Source of the DNA: Turicibacter sanguinis
GTDB taxonomy: Bacteria > Bacillota_I > Bacilli_A > MOL361 > Turicibacteraceae
NCBI RefSeq assembly: GCF_013046825.1
Contig: NZ_CP053187.1
Location: 1,973,501-2,037,500 of the forward strand
Length of the DNA stretch: 64,000 nt
Reading direction: 5' to 3'
In this document: in pieces, positions 48,286 through 55,085 of the stretch
Numbering within the stretch: the first letter of the stretch is position 1
How the letters are laid out: each line of letters opens with the position of its first letter
The notes under the pieces: generated by a model
The model's database searches: none
What the model was told of the DNA's origin: nothing
The model's input: the letters and a program-made list of their open reading frames with translations, nothing else
Made by a program: the position numbers and the translations under genes

Positions 48286-49818
48286 TTATCGAATGGTTAA
48301 AATAGTTTTTGGATTATATCGCATGATGAAGATAATCGGAATAAAGGTACTAACAGCAACAACTAGAAGTCCATAGGCCATTAATTCAAGATAAACAATT
48401 GGATCGAGTTCAATATTAAAGCTTGTGACGAAGTCAGTATATTGTAATGTTGAGCTTTCGTTACTATACATTTGCTCAGGAACATAAATATTAAAATTAT
48501 TTGATTGCGTCATCGCGCTTTCCATTTGGGTTTGTAATAGTTGTTGTCCGTAGTATTTAGCGATAAAATTACCAGAAACAATTGATAAGCTAAAGGCTAC
48601 TAAGGCAATAATTAATAACTCGCTCATTAATTGACCAATGACTTTAAGTTTACTTTCACCAAGAGATAATAGAACCCCAATTTCATATTCACGGCTTTTT
48701 AACGTTAATGAAGTAATTAAACTTAAGATTAAAATTCCAGCTCCAAACACAATGTAAATAATTAAATTTGACGTTTGAGTCATGCTATCAATTGATTTAG
48801 CAATTGAATCATACGTTGAATTCCCAACTTTTAAAACATGATATTCAGAAGGTAATAAGCGTGTATTATCTTCGATAAAATCACGCACTTTTAGAGGATC
48901 TTTTAATAAATAACCGATGGTATTCGGTTGAACTTCACTATATTGCTCTAAATATTCGTCTGCTTCTTCTTGTGTCCAATACCCCTGGGCAATACTTTCT
49001 TGAATTGATTCCTTTTGTACTTCAAAACTTAACTCATAAGCGACATTATAAGGCACATAAATTTGAGTCGCCACACGTTCTGTCATCCATGTGTCATTTT
49101 GGTCGGCTGCACTTAAATTTCGATAAATTCCAACAATTTCAAAATCATTTTCAGTTGTACTTGGAAGTGCTGCTTCTTCAGCATCCCAAACCATTTTGAA
49201 ATCGACAGGGAGCGTATCTCCAACAGATAAATTATTTGCTTTAGCAAGGTTTTCTTCAATAACTAGCACATAATTGCTATTAGCGACATCATCTTCATTA
49301 ATTCCACGTCCATCTACAATTTCAATCGTTCCACTGGCTACTTTAAATTCACTAGAACTTGATCCTAACATTTCATAGTAATCTGGTTCTTGGAACGTTT
49401 CAGTATTTCCTTCTGAATCAGTACTTGTAATCCAATTTCCCCCGCCTTGGCTATTAGGATCTTTGTATGCCTTAATTGAACGAATTAAAGCAGTTGATTG
49501 TGTACTTAAATCAAAAGCTTCCACATCGTTTGAACGACCAATTTCAAGGGCAGTCTCGAGCGAAATGTTTGGCATGGGATCTGTTTCCGAGTCAACAAAT
49601 CCAAGCTCTTGAGCACGCCAATATCTATCATAATCTTGAGTGTAATAAATGATAGGAGTCATTTGACTAAGTGTTGCATTGGTTGCCTTCTCAGTCCCTT
49701 TAAGAATAAAAATTCCTGTTACGATGAGATTGGAAATGACAAACATAACTAAAAAAATCATTAATGATTTCATCGGCTTACGAATATTTTGTTTCCAAGC
49801 ACGAAATAAAAAATCCAT
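48286..49818 (-). CDS. ABC transporter permease, FtsX-like
   Basis: A 510-residue membrane protein. It has a membrane helix near residues 17-40, a large extracytoplasmic domain (about 45-345) rich in acidic residues, and three helices (about 350-375, 395-420, 475-500) forming the FtsX core. Only one permease is encoded, so it probably works as a homodimer. It is the first gene of the pair. GGGGAG precedes the ATG at 49818. Confidence 0.88.
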   Translation of the reverse strand: MDFLFRAWKQNIRKPMKSLMIFLVMFVISNLIVTGIFILKGTEKATNATLSQMTPIIYYTQDYDRYWRAQELGFVDSETDPMPNISLETALEIGRSNDVEAFDLSTQSTALIRSIKAYKDPNSQGGGNWITSTDSEGNTETFQEPDYYEMLGSSSSEFKVASGTIEIVDGRGINEDDVANSNYVLVIEENLAKANNLSVGDTLPVDFKMVWDAEEAALPSTTENDFEIVGIYRNLSAADQNDTWMTERVATQIYVPYNVAYELSFEVQKESIQESIAQGYWTQEEADEYLEQYSEVQPNTIGYLLKDPLKVRDFIEDNTRLLPSEYHVLKVGNSTYDSIAKSIDSMTQTSNLIIYIVFGAGILILSLITSLTLKSREYEIGVLLSLGESKLKVIGQLMSELLIIALVAFSLSIVSGNFIAKYYGQQLLQTQMESAMTQSNNFNIYVPEQMYSNESSTLQYTDFVTSFNIELDPIVYLELMAYGLLVVAVSTFIPIIFIMRYNPKTILTIR

Positions 49819-49949
49819 GTATAGTTCTCCCCTTTATAATAAAAATAATGGATAAAATAATAAAACTTACCATTTCATCTGTTTTATATTTTATCATAAA
49901 GAGTAGCTAGAAACGTGTCTGAGTCATTAAATTAAGAAATTCTTAAGAA

Positions 49950-49980
49950 TTAAAAAAGTAGCACCGAAGTGCTACTTTAT
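49950..49980 (-). terminator. Terminator of the SASP / micro-ORF region
   Basis: On the minus strand AAAGTAGCAC, loop TTCG, GTGCTACTTT and a T run: a 10-bp perfect stem with a stable tetraloop. Its direction shows that transcription crosses the tandem array from the SASP side. Confidence 0.88.
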
Positions 49981-49983
49981 CAC

Positions 49984-50010
49984 TTATTTAATTGTAACAA
50001 ATCGATTCAA
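49984..50010 (-). CDS. Micro-ORF A1 (8 codons)
   Basis: TTG start 8 bases after GAGG; reads MNRFVTIK. The last unit before the terminator and the most divergent tail in the family. Alternative start GTG three codons earlier would give MFPLNRFVTIK but overlaps the RBS. Confidence 0.35.
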   Translation of the reverse strand: MNRFVTIK

Positions 50011-50072
50011 TGGAAACACCTCATTTAACATATCACTTAGTGTTTGAACAAAAGTTAACTGATACACGAGAT

Positions 50073-50102
50073 TTATAACAAACTAGTGCTAAACCAGTAC
50101 AA
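50073..50102 (-). CDS. Micro-ORF A2 (9 codons)
   Basis: TTG start 8 bases after GAGG; reads MYWFSTSLL. The tail resembles that of A3 (FTDLL). Confidence 0.4.
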   Translation of the reverse strand: MYWFSTSLL

Positions 50103-50153
50103 CGGAAACACCTCATTTACGTTATAGTGTTAAATCATACACAACCACATCAT

Positions 50154-50183
50154 TTATAATAAATCAGTGAATAAACGGTACAA
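50154..50183 (-). CDS. Micro-ORF A3 (9 codons)
   Basis: TTG start 8 bases after GAGG; reads MYRLFTDLL. In this unit the base triplet before GAGG is ATT rather than AAT, which rules out a conserved ATG-AGG start in the family. Confidence 0.4.
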   Translation of the reverse strand: MYRLFTDLL

Positions 50184-50241
50184 TGGAAACACCTCAATTA
50201 CGCTCATTTAGCGTTTTATAGTACAGAAGCAAACACCACAT

Positions 50242-50271
50242 TTATAACAAATTAGTGCTTAATCAGTACAA
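50242..50271 (-). pseudogene. Micro-ORF A4, interrupted after two codons
   Basis: Same leader and TTG start as the other A units, but the third codon is TGA where A2 has TGG. The frame after it (LSTNLL then TAA) still matches A2 and A3, so this looks like a unit broken by a point mutation, or shows that the peptide is not what is conserved. Confidence 0.35.
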
Positions 50272-50295
50272 CGGAAACACCTCATTTATGATGAT

Positions 50296-50343
50296 TTAGT
50301 GTCTATTAGAATCAATTGTTAAAGTTGGCGGATTGGATTTCAT
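50296..50343 (-). CDS. Micro-ORF B1 (15 codons)
   Basis: ATG 8 bases after GAGG (50352-50355); reads MKSNPPTLTIDSNRH. An in-frame TAA one codon before the ATG excludes a longer protein. Confidence 0.5.
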   Translation of the reverse strand: MKSNPPTLTIDSNRH

Positions 50344-50386
50344 GTTTTATCCCTCGCATTTTTGATAATAAAATCGTGATAACAAC

Positions 50387-50413
50387 TTAAAACTTTGGCG
50401 GATTAGCTAACAT
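50387..50413 (-). CDS. Micro-ORF B2 (8 codons)
   Basis: ATG 8 bases after GAGG (50422-50425); reads MLANPPKF. The frame upstream stays open back to the B3 stop but has no start codon with an RBS. Confidence 0.5.
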   Translation of the reverse strand: MLANPPKF

Positions 50414-50485
50414 AACATCATCCTCACATTCTACAAAAACTGCAAAACATTGAGTAACAGTAAGTGCATAATCAAGAATTTCTAA

Positions 50486-50530
50486 TTAAAGAAAATTCAA
50501 CTCCAAAAACGTTGGTGGATTAGATTCCAT
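50486..50530 (-). CDS. Micro-ORF B3 (14 codons)
   Basis: ATG 8 bases after GAGG (50539-50542); reads MESNPPTFLELNFL. Confidence 0.5.
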   Translation of the reverse strand: MESNPPTFLELNFL

Positions 50531-50601
50531 CCTTGATCCCTCACATTTCTTTAAGAGTTTGTGACACTGGATCTTTCGTGTTTTTCACGGTAATAATTTT
50601 A

Positions 50602-50628
50602 TCAAAACTTTGGCGGATTTGCATTCAT
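50602..50628 (-). CDS. Micro-ORF B4 (8 codons)
   Basis: ATG 7 bases after GAGG (50636-50639); reads MNANPPKF and ends TGA. In-frame TGA just upstream excludes a longer protein. The RBS begins 4 bases after the B5 stop codon. Confidence 0.5.
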   Translation of the reverse strand: MNANPPKF

Positions 50629-50643
50629 CTTGATCCCTCACGT

Positions 50644-50694
50644 TTAATTAGAATTTGACGTGATATTTAAATAAGTTGGCGGAATATCGTTCAT
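50644..50694 (-). CDS. Micro-ORF B5 (16 codons)
   Basis: ATG 7 bases after GAGG (50702-50705); reads MNDIPPTYLNITSNSN. First unit after the SASP genes. In-frame TGA just upstream excludes a longer protein. Confidence 0.5.
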   Translation of the reverse strand: MNDIPPTYLNITSNSN

Positions 50695-50766
50695 GTTATG
50701 ACCTCACAGTCTTGTTTGATAAAACGGACCTTGACGCTTTGACATGAAACAGTATACCTAGTTTAA

Positions 50767-50982
50767 TTATTGTTGGTTTTGAGAAGCACCTAATTGTGAT
50801 TGAGCTTGTTTCACTAAACGTTTAGTGATTTCACCACCAACAGATCCGTTTTGACGAGCTGTAGCATCAGCTCCTAAAGTAACACCTTGTTCACTAGCAA
50901 TCTCATATTTCATTTGATCGATAGCAGCTTGTGCTGATGGGACAACTAATTTGTTTGATGAGTTGTTTGAATTGTTTGTCAT
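50767..50982 (-). CDS. Alpha/beta-type small acid-soluble spore protein 1
   Basis: A 71-residue SASP that coats and protects spore DNA against UV and chemical damage. Family marks: [19 protein letters not shown], the GPR protease site in KYEIASE, and [13 protein letters not shown]. The N-terminus has an Asn/Ser stretch (TNNSNNSSN). The start at 50982 follows AGGAGG; the ORF upstream of it has no RBS. Last of four SASP genes on this strand, directly before the micro-ORF array. Confidence 0.95.
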   Translation of the reverse strand: MTNNSNNSSNKLVVPSAQAAIDQMKYEIASEQGVTLGADATARQNGSVGGEITKRLVKQAQSQLGASQNQQ

Positions 50983-51007
50983 GTTGTTCACCTCCTGACA
51001 ATAAATA

Positions 51008-51035
51008 TAATATCCATCCATCGACAAATTCATAC
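51008..51035 (-). promoter_or_regulatory. Possible forespore (SigmaG-type) promoter of SASP 1
   Basis: On the minus strand GTATG (51035-51031), 16 bases, GATATTA (51014-51008), compared with the SigmaG pattern GNATR - N17 - CATNNTA; one mismatch in the -10. Confidence 0.4.
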
Positions 51036-51107
51036 GAATCTATCGATGGAAATTTATTCATATTTTTTAGAAGCTTAGTAGTAAAGAAAATAACGTTGGC
51101 CCAATCG

Positions 51108-51305
51108 TTATTTTTGTGAAGTTCCACTCATTTGTTGCTGTGCCATTGCAACTAAACGTTTCGTAATTTCACCACCGACTGAACCGTTAAGACGTGAAGA
51201 TGTATCAGCACCTAATTCGACACCAAATTCGCGAGCAATCTCATATTTCATTTGATCAAGAGCAGCTTGAGCACCAGGAACCACTAATTTATTACGACTT
51301 GACAT
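51108..51305 (-). CDS. Alpha/beta-type small acid-soluble spore protein 2
   Basis: A 65-residue SASP with [19 protein letters not shown], protease site KYEIARE, and [13 protein letters not shown]. Contains SSRLNGS in place of the usual TARxNGS. AGGAGG lies 8-9 bases before the ATG at 51305. Confidence 0.95.
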   Translation of the reverse strand: MSSRNKLVVPGAQAALDQMKYEIAREFGVELGADTSSRLNGSVGGEITKRLVAMAQQQMSGTSQK

Positions 51306-51380
51306 ATTAATAACCTCCTGTAATGGTAATCTTGAATGATACTTCTGTTTCTTTTTCTTTAAAACTAAATTTAAATCCGG

Positions 51381-51563
51381 TTATTTTAAGTTTTGTTTAG
51401 CTTGGGCAATTAAACGTTTTGTAATCTCACCGCCAACAGCTCCATTTTCTTGAGCTGTTGCAGTACGTCCAAAGTTAACACCAAGTTCTTTAGCAATTTC
51501 GTATTTCATTTGATCCACGGCTTCTTGAGCACCAGGAACGATTAATTTATTACGAGTAGCCAT
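51381..51563 (-). CDS. Alpha/beta-type small acid-soluble spore protein 3
   Basis: A 60-residue SASP, the shortest and most divergent of the four: [24 protein letters not shown] replaces the usual GADxTARxNGSVGGE pattern. Protease site KYEIAKE is kept. The start MATRNK at 51563 follows GGGAGG by about 8 bases; an upstream in-frame GTG is part of the RBS. Confidence 0.94.
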   Translation of the reverse strand: MATRNKLIVPGAQEAVDQMKYEIAKELGVNFGRTATAQENGAVGGEITKRLIAQAKQNLK

Positions 51564-51646
51564 AGGGGGCACCTCCCGATAGATATCAATTGTAACTTTA
51601 ATGACAATTGAAGTTGAATAACAAAACCTTTAAATTAAATTCATAA

Positions 51647-51850
51647 CTATTTTTGGTTAGTATAGCTTGATCCAAGTTGTGATTGAGCTTGTTTCACTAA
51701 ACGTTTAGTGATTTCACCACCAACTGAACCGTTTTGACGAGCTGTAGCATCAGCCCCTAAAGTCACACCTAATTCACTAGCAATCTCAGCTTTCATGTTA
51801 TCAATTGCAGCTTGAGCACCAGGAACCACTAATTTATTACGGTTTGCCAT
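51647..51850 (-). CDS. Alpha/beta-type small acid-soluble spore protein 4
   Basis: A 67-residue SASP with [19 protein letters not shown] and [13 protein letters not shown]. The tyrosine before the protease-cut Glu-Ile is alanine (KAEIASE). The start at 51850 follows AGGAGG by 8-9 bases. First gene of the cluster; its promoter region faces the ysgA-like gene. Confidence 0.95.
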   Translation of the reverse strand: MANRNKLVVPGAQAAIDNMKAEIASELGVTLGADATARQNGSVGGEITKRLVKQAQSQLGSSYTNQK

Positions 51851-51872
51851 GATTGTCACCTCCTGACAATCA

Positions 51873-51901
51873 TAATTTGTGCAGATTCGACAAAATAATA
51901 C
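51873..51901 (-). promoter_or_regulatory. Possible forespore promoter of SASP 4
   Basis: On the minus strand GTATT, 17 bases, CAAATTA, compared with the SigmaG pattern; one mismatch in each element. Confidence 0.35.
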
Positions 51902-52003
51902 ACTTAAATAAATATTTTTTTAAAAAAATCAGTTGTAAGATTCAAAAATAGTGTATAGTAAAGAAGACGAATTAAATAAACAATCAATATAATAGGTGAT
52001 GAG

Positions 52004-52750
52004 ATGTTAATTGAATCAAATAATAACCCTAAATTTAAAAAATGGGCGAAACTACAACAAAAAAAATATCGATACCAATCTCTTGAGTACATTGTCGAAG
52101 GGGAACACTTAGTTTTAGAAGCTATTAAAATGAATGTCGTGAAAGAAGTCTTAGTTAAAGAAGGAACAACTCTTCATTTAAACGAAGATTATCATGCCGT
52201 TTCAAATATTTATCTTTTAAAAGAAAATTTATTCGACCAAATTGCTTCAACCGAAACACCCCAACCGATCATGGCTGTCTGTGAAATGAAAACAATGAAC
52301 ATTAAAAACCAACATCGTTTGCTATTACTTGATCGAGTGCAAGATCCAGGCAACTTAGGAACATTACTAAGAAGTGCGGTCGCATTTGGATTTGATGGAG
52401 TCATTCTTGGAGATGGATGCGTTGATTTATATAATGAGAAAGTGATTCGTTCAACGCAAGGTGCCATTTTTAAATTACCTATTTTGAATCAAAACTTAGA
52501 AGAAGCTGTGACATCATTAAAAGAACAAGGGGTTCGAATTTATGGAACGAGTCTTCAAAATGGTCGTCCTTTAAATGAAATAGAAGAAACGATGAAAATG
52601 GCTTTCATTCTTGGAAATGAAGGAAGTGGCGTTTCAAAAGAGTTATTAAGTTTGACAGATGGAAATATTTTTATTGAAATGAGTGAAAATATTGAATCTT
52701 TGAATGTTTCGATTGCTGGAAGTATTATAATGTATCGTTTTCGTCAATAA
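52004..52750 (+). CDS. ysgA: TrmH/SpoU family RNA methyltransferase (YsgA-like)
   Basis: A 248-residue SPOUT methyltransferase with an N-terminal substrate-binding domain (1-90). The three SPOUT motifs are visible: LLDRVQDPGNLGTLLRSA (about 108-125), FILGNEGSGVS near 202 and SLNVSIAGSIIMY near 231. The likely target is 23S rRNA or tRNA 2'-O-ribose. In B. subtilis ysgA also lies beside a SASP gene (sspI), so the neighbourhood is conserved. Confidence 0.92.
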   Translation: MLIESNNNPKFKKWAKLQQKKYRYQSLEYIVEGEHLVLEAIKMNVVKEVLVKEGTTLHLNEDYHAVSNIYLLKENLFDQIASTETPQPIMAVCEMKTMNIKNQHRLLLLDRVQDPGNLGTLLRSAVAFGFDGVILGDGCVDLYNEKVIRSTQGAIFKLPILNQNLEEAVTSLKEQGVRIYGTSLQNGRPLNEIEETMKMAFILGNEGSGVSKELLSLTDGNIFIEMSENIESLNVSIAGSIIMYRFRQ

Positions 52751-52806
52751 TAAGGGTGAATGTTTCCCATACTAAATAGTGAACAACACAATTATTCATC
52801 ATATAC

Positions 52807-52835
52807 TTTACTCTCGATATAAATTGTGTTACAAT
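52807..52835 (+). promoter_or_regulatory. Candidate promoter of the rimP-infB operon
   Basis: TTTACT (52807-52812), 17 bases, TACAAT (52830-52835). Confidence 0.45.
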
Positions 52836-52857
52836 ATTTTCACATAGTATTGCGTGT

Positions 52858-52879
52858 AAGAGTGGGGCTTCCCACTCTT
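52858..52879 (+). other. Leader hairpin upstream of rimP
   Basis: AAGAGTGGG, loop GCTT, CCCACTCTT and a short T stretch, 40 bases before the rimP start. Similar GTGGG/CCCAC hairpins precede rimP in many Firmicutes; here it could act as an attenuator. Confidence 0.6.
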
Positions 52880-52919
52880 TTGTATTATGGTCAAAATGTT
52901 TGAAAGCGGTGAAATTCTA

Positions 52920-53387
52920 ATGTCAAATATCGTTGCAAAAACAGAAGAATTAGTTAAACCAATTTGTGAAGCTAATAATGTTGAATTAGTTGATGTTGAG
53001 TATGTAAAAGAAGGTCAAAACTTCTTTTTGCGCGTGTATGTTGATACACCAGAAGGAATCGACATCGATCAATGTGCTGATGTAGCAGAAGCACTAAGCG
53101 AGAAACTAGATCAACATGATTATATTGAAGATGAGTACATGTTAGAGGTTTCATCACCAGGCGCTGAACGTCCTTTAAAAACAAAAGAAGCCGTTGCTGA
53201 ATCAATTGGTGCGTATATTAATGTAAAGACGTATAAAGCAATTGATGGACAAAAAGAGTTTGAAGGACATCTAATAAAATTTGAAGAGGATATTTTAACT
53301 CTTGAAGTTTTAGTGAAAACACGTAAAAAGGTAGTTGAAATACCTTATGATAAAGCTGCGAAGGTTCGTCTTGCGATTAAATTTTAA
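52920..53387 (+). CDS. rimP: Ribosome maturation factor RimP
   Basis: Needed for 30S subunit assembly. The 155-residue protein has the N-terminal VELVDVEYVKEGQNFFLRVYVD region (motif core VDVEYVKEG), LEVSSPGAERPLKT near residue 78 and a C-terminal SH3-like domain. The start MSNIVAK at 52920 is chosen from family length, with GGTG 9 bases upstream. First gene of the rimP-nusA-rnpM-ylxQ-infB-rbfA operon. Confidence 0.94.
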   Translation: MSNIVAKTEELVKPICEANNVELVDVEYVKEGQNFFLRVYVDTPEGIDIDQCADVAEALSEKLDQHDYIEDEYMLEVSSPGAERPLKTKEAVAESIGAYINVKTYKAIDGQKEFEGHLIKFEEDILTLEVLVKTRKKVVEIPYDKAAKVRLAIKF

Positions 53388-53402
53388 GGAGGATAAAAAA
53401 GG

Positions 53403-54458
53403 ATGAATACGAAAGAGTTTTTTGCTGCTCTAGAATTACTTGAAAAAGAAAAAGGTATTTCTAAGGATATTATTATTGAGGCATTTGAGCATGCATTAAT
53501 CAGTGCTTATAAAAAGAATTTTAATCAAGCGACAAATGTTAAAGTTGAGATTAACGAAGTCACTGGAACAGTGAAATTATATCAACAAAAAACAGTGGTT
53601 GAAGAAGTGACAAGACCACAAGAACAAATTAGCTTAGATGAAGCAATGCGATTAAATCCACACTATCAAGAAGGGGATATCATCAACTTCGAAGTAACTC
53701 CTAAAGATTTTGGACGTATCGCGACTCAAACAGCTAAACAAGTCGTGAAACAACGTATTCGTCAAGCAGAACGTGATAACTTATTCCAAGAGTTCAAAGA
53801 TCGTGAAGGTGAAATTGTAACTGGAATTGTTGTAAAAGATGATGGGAAACATGTTTTTGTAGACTTAGGAAAAATTGAGGCATTACTTCCAATACGTGAA
53901 ATTATGAATCCAGATGAAATCAAACCAAATTCTCGTATTAAAGTGTACATTAGTAAAATTGAGTCAAAAAATAAAGGACCTGTGGTATATGTATCACGTA
54001 AAGATCCAAACTTAATTAAACGCTTATTTGAATTAGAAGTCCCAGAAATCTATGATGGAACAGTTGAAATTATGTCTGTTGCACGTGATGCTGGAGATCG
54101 TACAAAAATCTGTGTGGCTTCAGAAGATGAAAATGTCGATCCAGTAGGAGCATGTGTAGGTCCATCAGGACAACGTGTTCAAAACATTGTAGACGAGTTA
54201 AACGGTGAGAAAATTGATATCATTCAATTCTCTAAAGATCCAGCTGTATTAGTGGCAAATGCTTTAAGTCCAGCTCAAGTGTCAAAAGTTGTCGTGGATG
54301 AAGCAAAAAAAGCAACAGTTGTCCTTGTTCCAGATAACCAATTATCATTAGCAATTGGTAAGCGTGGACAAAATGCTCGTTTAGCTGCTCAATTAACAGG
54401 ATGGAAAATTGATATCAAACCTGAATCAGAAGCAGATAATTTAGGTATTGAATTATAA
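53403..54458 (+). CDS. nusA: Transcription termination/antitermination factor NusA
   Basis: RNA polymerase-associated factor affecting pausing, termination and antitermination. The 351-residue protein has an N-terminal polymerase-binding domain (1-125), S1 domain (about 130-200), then KH1 and KH2 with VDPVGACVGPSGQRVQNIV near residue 246 and IGKRGQNARLAAQLTGW near 318. It has the short Gram-positive form without C-terminal acidic repeats. Confidence 0.97.
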   Translation: MNTKEFFAALELLEKEKGISKDIIIEAFEHALISAYKKNFNQATNVKVEINEVTGTVKLYQQKTVVEEVTRPQEQISLDEAMRLNPHYQEGDIINFEVTPKDFGRIATQTAKQVVKQRIRQAERDNLFQEFKDREGEIVTGIVVKDDGKHVFVDLGKIEALLPIREIMNPDEIKPNSRIKVYISKIESKNKGPVVYVSRKDPNLIKRLFELEVPEIYDGTVEIMSVARDAGDRTKICVASEDENVDPVGACVGPSGQRVQNIVDELNGEKIDIIQFSKDPAVLVANALSPAQVSKVVVDEAKKATVVLVPDNQLSLAIGKRGQNARLAAQLTGWKIDIKPESEADNLGIEL

Positions 54459-54485
54459 TTCTAAATCGCGCAAGGAGGTCGCTCA

Positions 54486-54758
54486 ATGAAACAAAAGAAA
54501 ATCCCTATGCGTAAGTGTGTCATTACAGGTGAACAACAACCGAAAAAAGATTTAATTCGTGTGGTTCGTGGAACCGATGGCGAAGTGTCAGTTGATCCAA
54601 CTGGAAAGAAAAATGGACGTGGTGTTTATCTTCATTTAACACCTGAAGTTGTCGCTTTAGCTAAAAAGAAAAATGTTTTAAGTCGTCATTTAGAAGTTGA
54701 AGTCCCAGAGACTATCTATGAAGAATTAGAGCAATTAGCAGGGAAGCAAATGAAATAG
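54486..54758 (+). CDS. rnpM: RNase P modulator RnpM (YlxR, DUF448)
   Basis: A 90-residue basic RNA-binding protein of the YlxR family; the B. subtilis protein has been reported to bind RNase P RNA and modulate its activity. Motifs: RKCVITGEQQPKKDLIRVV (about 9-27) and DPTGKKNGRGVYLH (about 37-50). AAGGAGG precedes the ATG. It lies between nusA and ylxQ as usual. Confidence 0.93.
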   Translation: MKQKKIPMRKCVITGEQQPKKDLIRVVRGTDGEVSVDPTGKKNGRGVYLHLTPEVVALAKKKNVLSRHLEVEVPETIYEELEQLAGKQMK

Positions 54759-54767
54759 GTGATGTGA

Positions 54768-55070
54768 ATGAATCAACAGTGGTTAAGTTTTCTTGGCTTA
54801 GCATTAAGTGCAGGAGCGGTTATCACAGGTGAACAAATGGTAGTGCAGGCAATTCAAGCTAAAAAAGTGCATTTAGTTATCTTAGCTGAAGATACGTCAG
54901 CTAATACGTTTAAAAAAGTAACGGATAAATGTCGCTTTTATAATGTTGAATGTGTGCAAAAAGCCGACAGCTTAGAATTAGGTCATGCCTTAGGAAAGGA
55001 ATTCCGAAAAGTTGTCGGAATTACCAATCCCAACTTTGCAAAAGCATTAAGTAAGAAAATGAATGCATAA
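54768..55070 (+). CDS. ylxQ: L7Ae-family ribosome-associated protein YlxQ
   Basis: A 100-residue protein of the L7Ae/L30e fold (GLALSAGAVITGEQMVVQAI, about residues 10-29, and a hydrophobic LVILAEDTS strand). Probably an RNA-binding protein; kink-turn binding is inferred from the fold. It starts 9 bases after rnpM. Confidence 0.9.
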   Translation: MNQQWLSFLGLALSAGAVITGEQMVVQAIQAKKVHLVILAEDTSANTFKKVTDKCRFYNVECVQKADSLELGHALGKEFRKVVGITNPNFAKALSKKMNA

Positions 55071-55085
55071 GAGAGAGGTGACATA

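Larger units (their letters stand above)
49984..50283 (-). repeat. Tandem repeat family A (four units)
   Basis: Four units spaced 81-92 bases apart. Each carries, on the minus strand, TGAGGTGTTTCC[AG]TTG (GAGG at 50280-50283, 50192-50195, 50111-50114, 50019-50022). Downstream, three units share a conserved tail ending TT[GA]TTATAAA. GAGG to TTG is 8 bases in all four. Confidence 0.85.
50296..50705 (-). repeat. Tandem repeat family B (five units)
   Basis: Five units with start codons 66-117 bases apart. On the minus strand each has G[TC]GAGG, 7-8 variable bases, ATG, two or three codons, and the core A[AT]TCC[GA]CCA, then A[CA][TG]. The core is the reverse complement of TTGG[CT]GGATT, seen on the plus strand. 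Between units the sequence is not conserved. Confidence 0.88.

Noticed and set aside
50073-50205. ATG-AGG-TGT start for family A (peptides beginning MRCF)
   Set aside because: The ATG is not kept in unit A3 (ATT-GAGG), and no ribosome-binding site precedes it; GAGG then serves better as the RBS itself.
49984-50705. CRISPR array
   Set aside because: Units are not identical direct repeats with unique spacers of fixed size; spacing ranges from 66 to 117 bases, two unrelated families are present and no cas gene is near. The conserved parts coincide with ribosome-binding sites and start codons.
51904-52092. Minus-strand ORF overlapping the start of the ysgA-like gene
   Set aside because: Runs over a convincing gene on the other strand, lacks an RBS and has no recognisable features.
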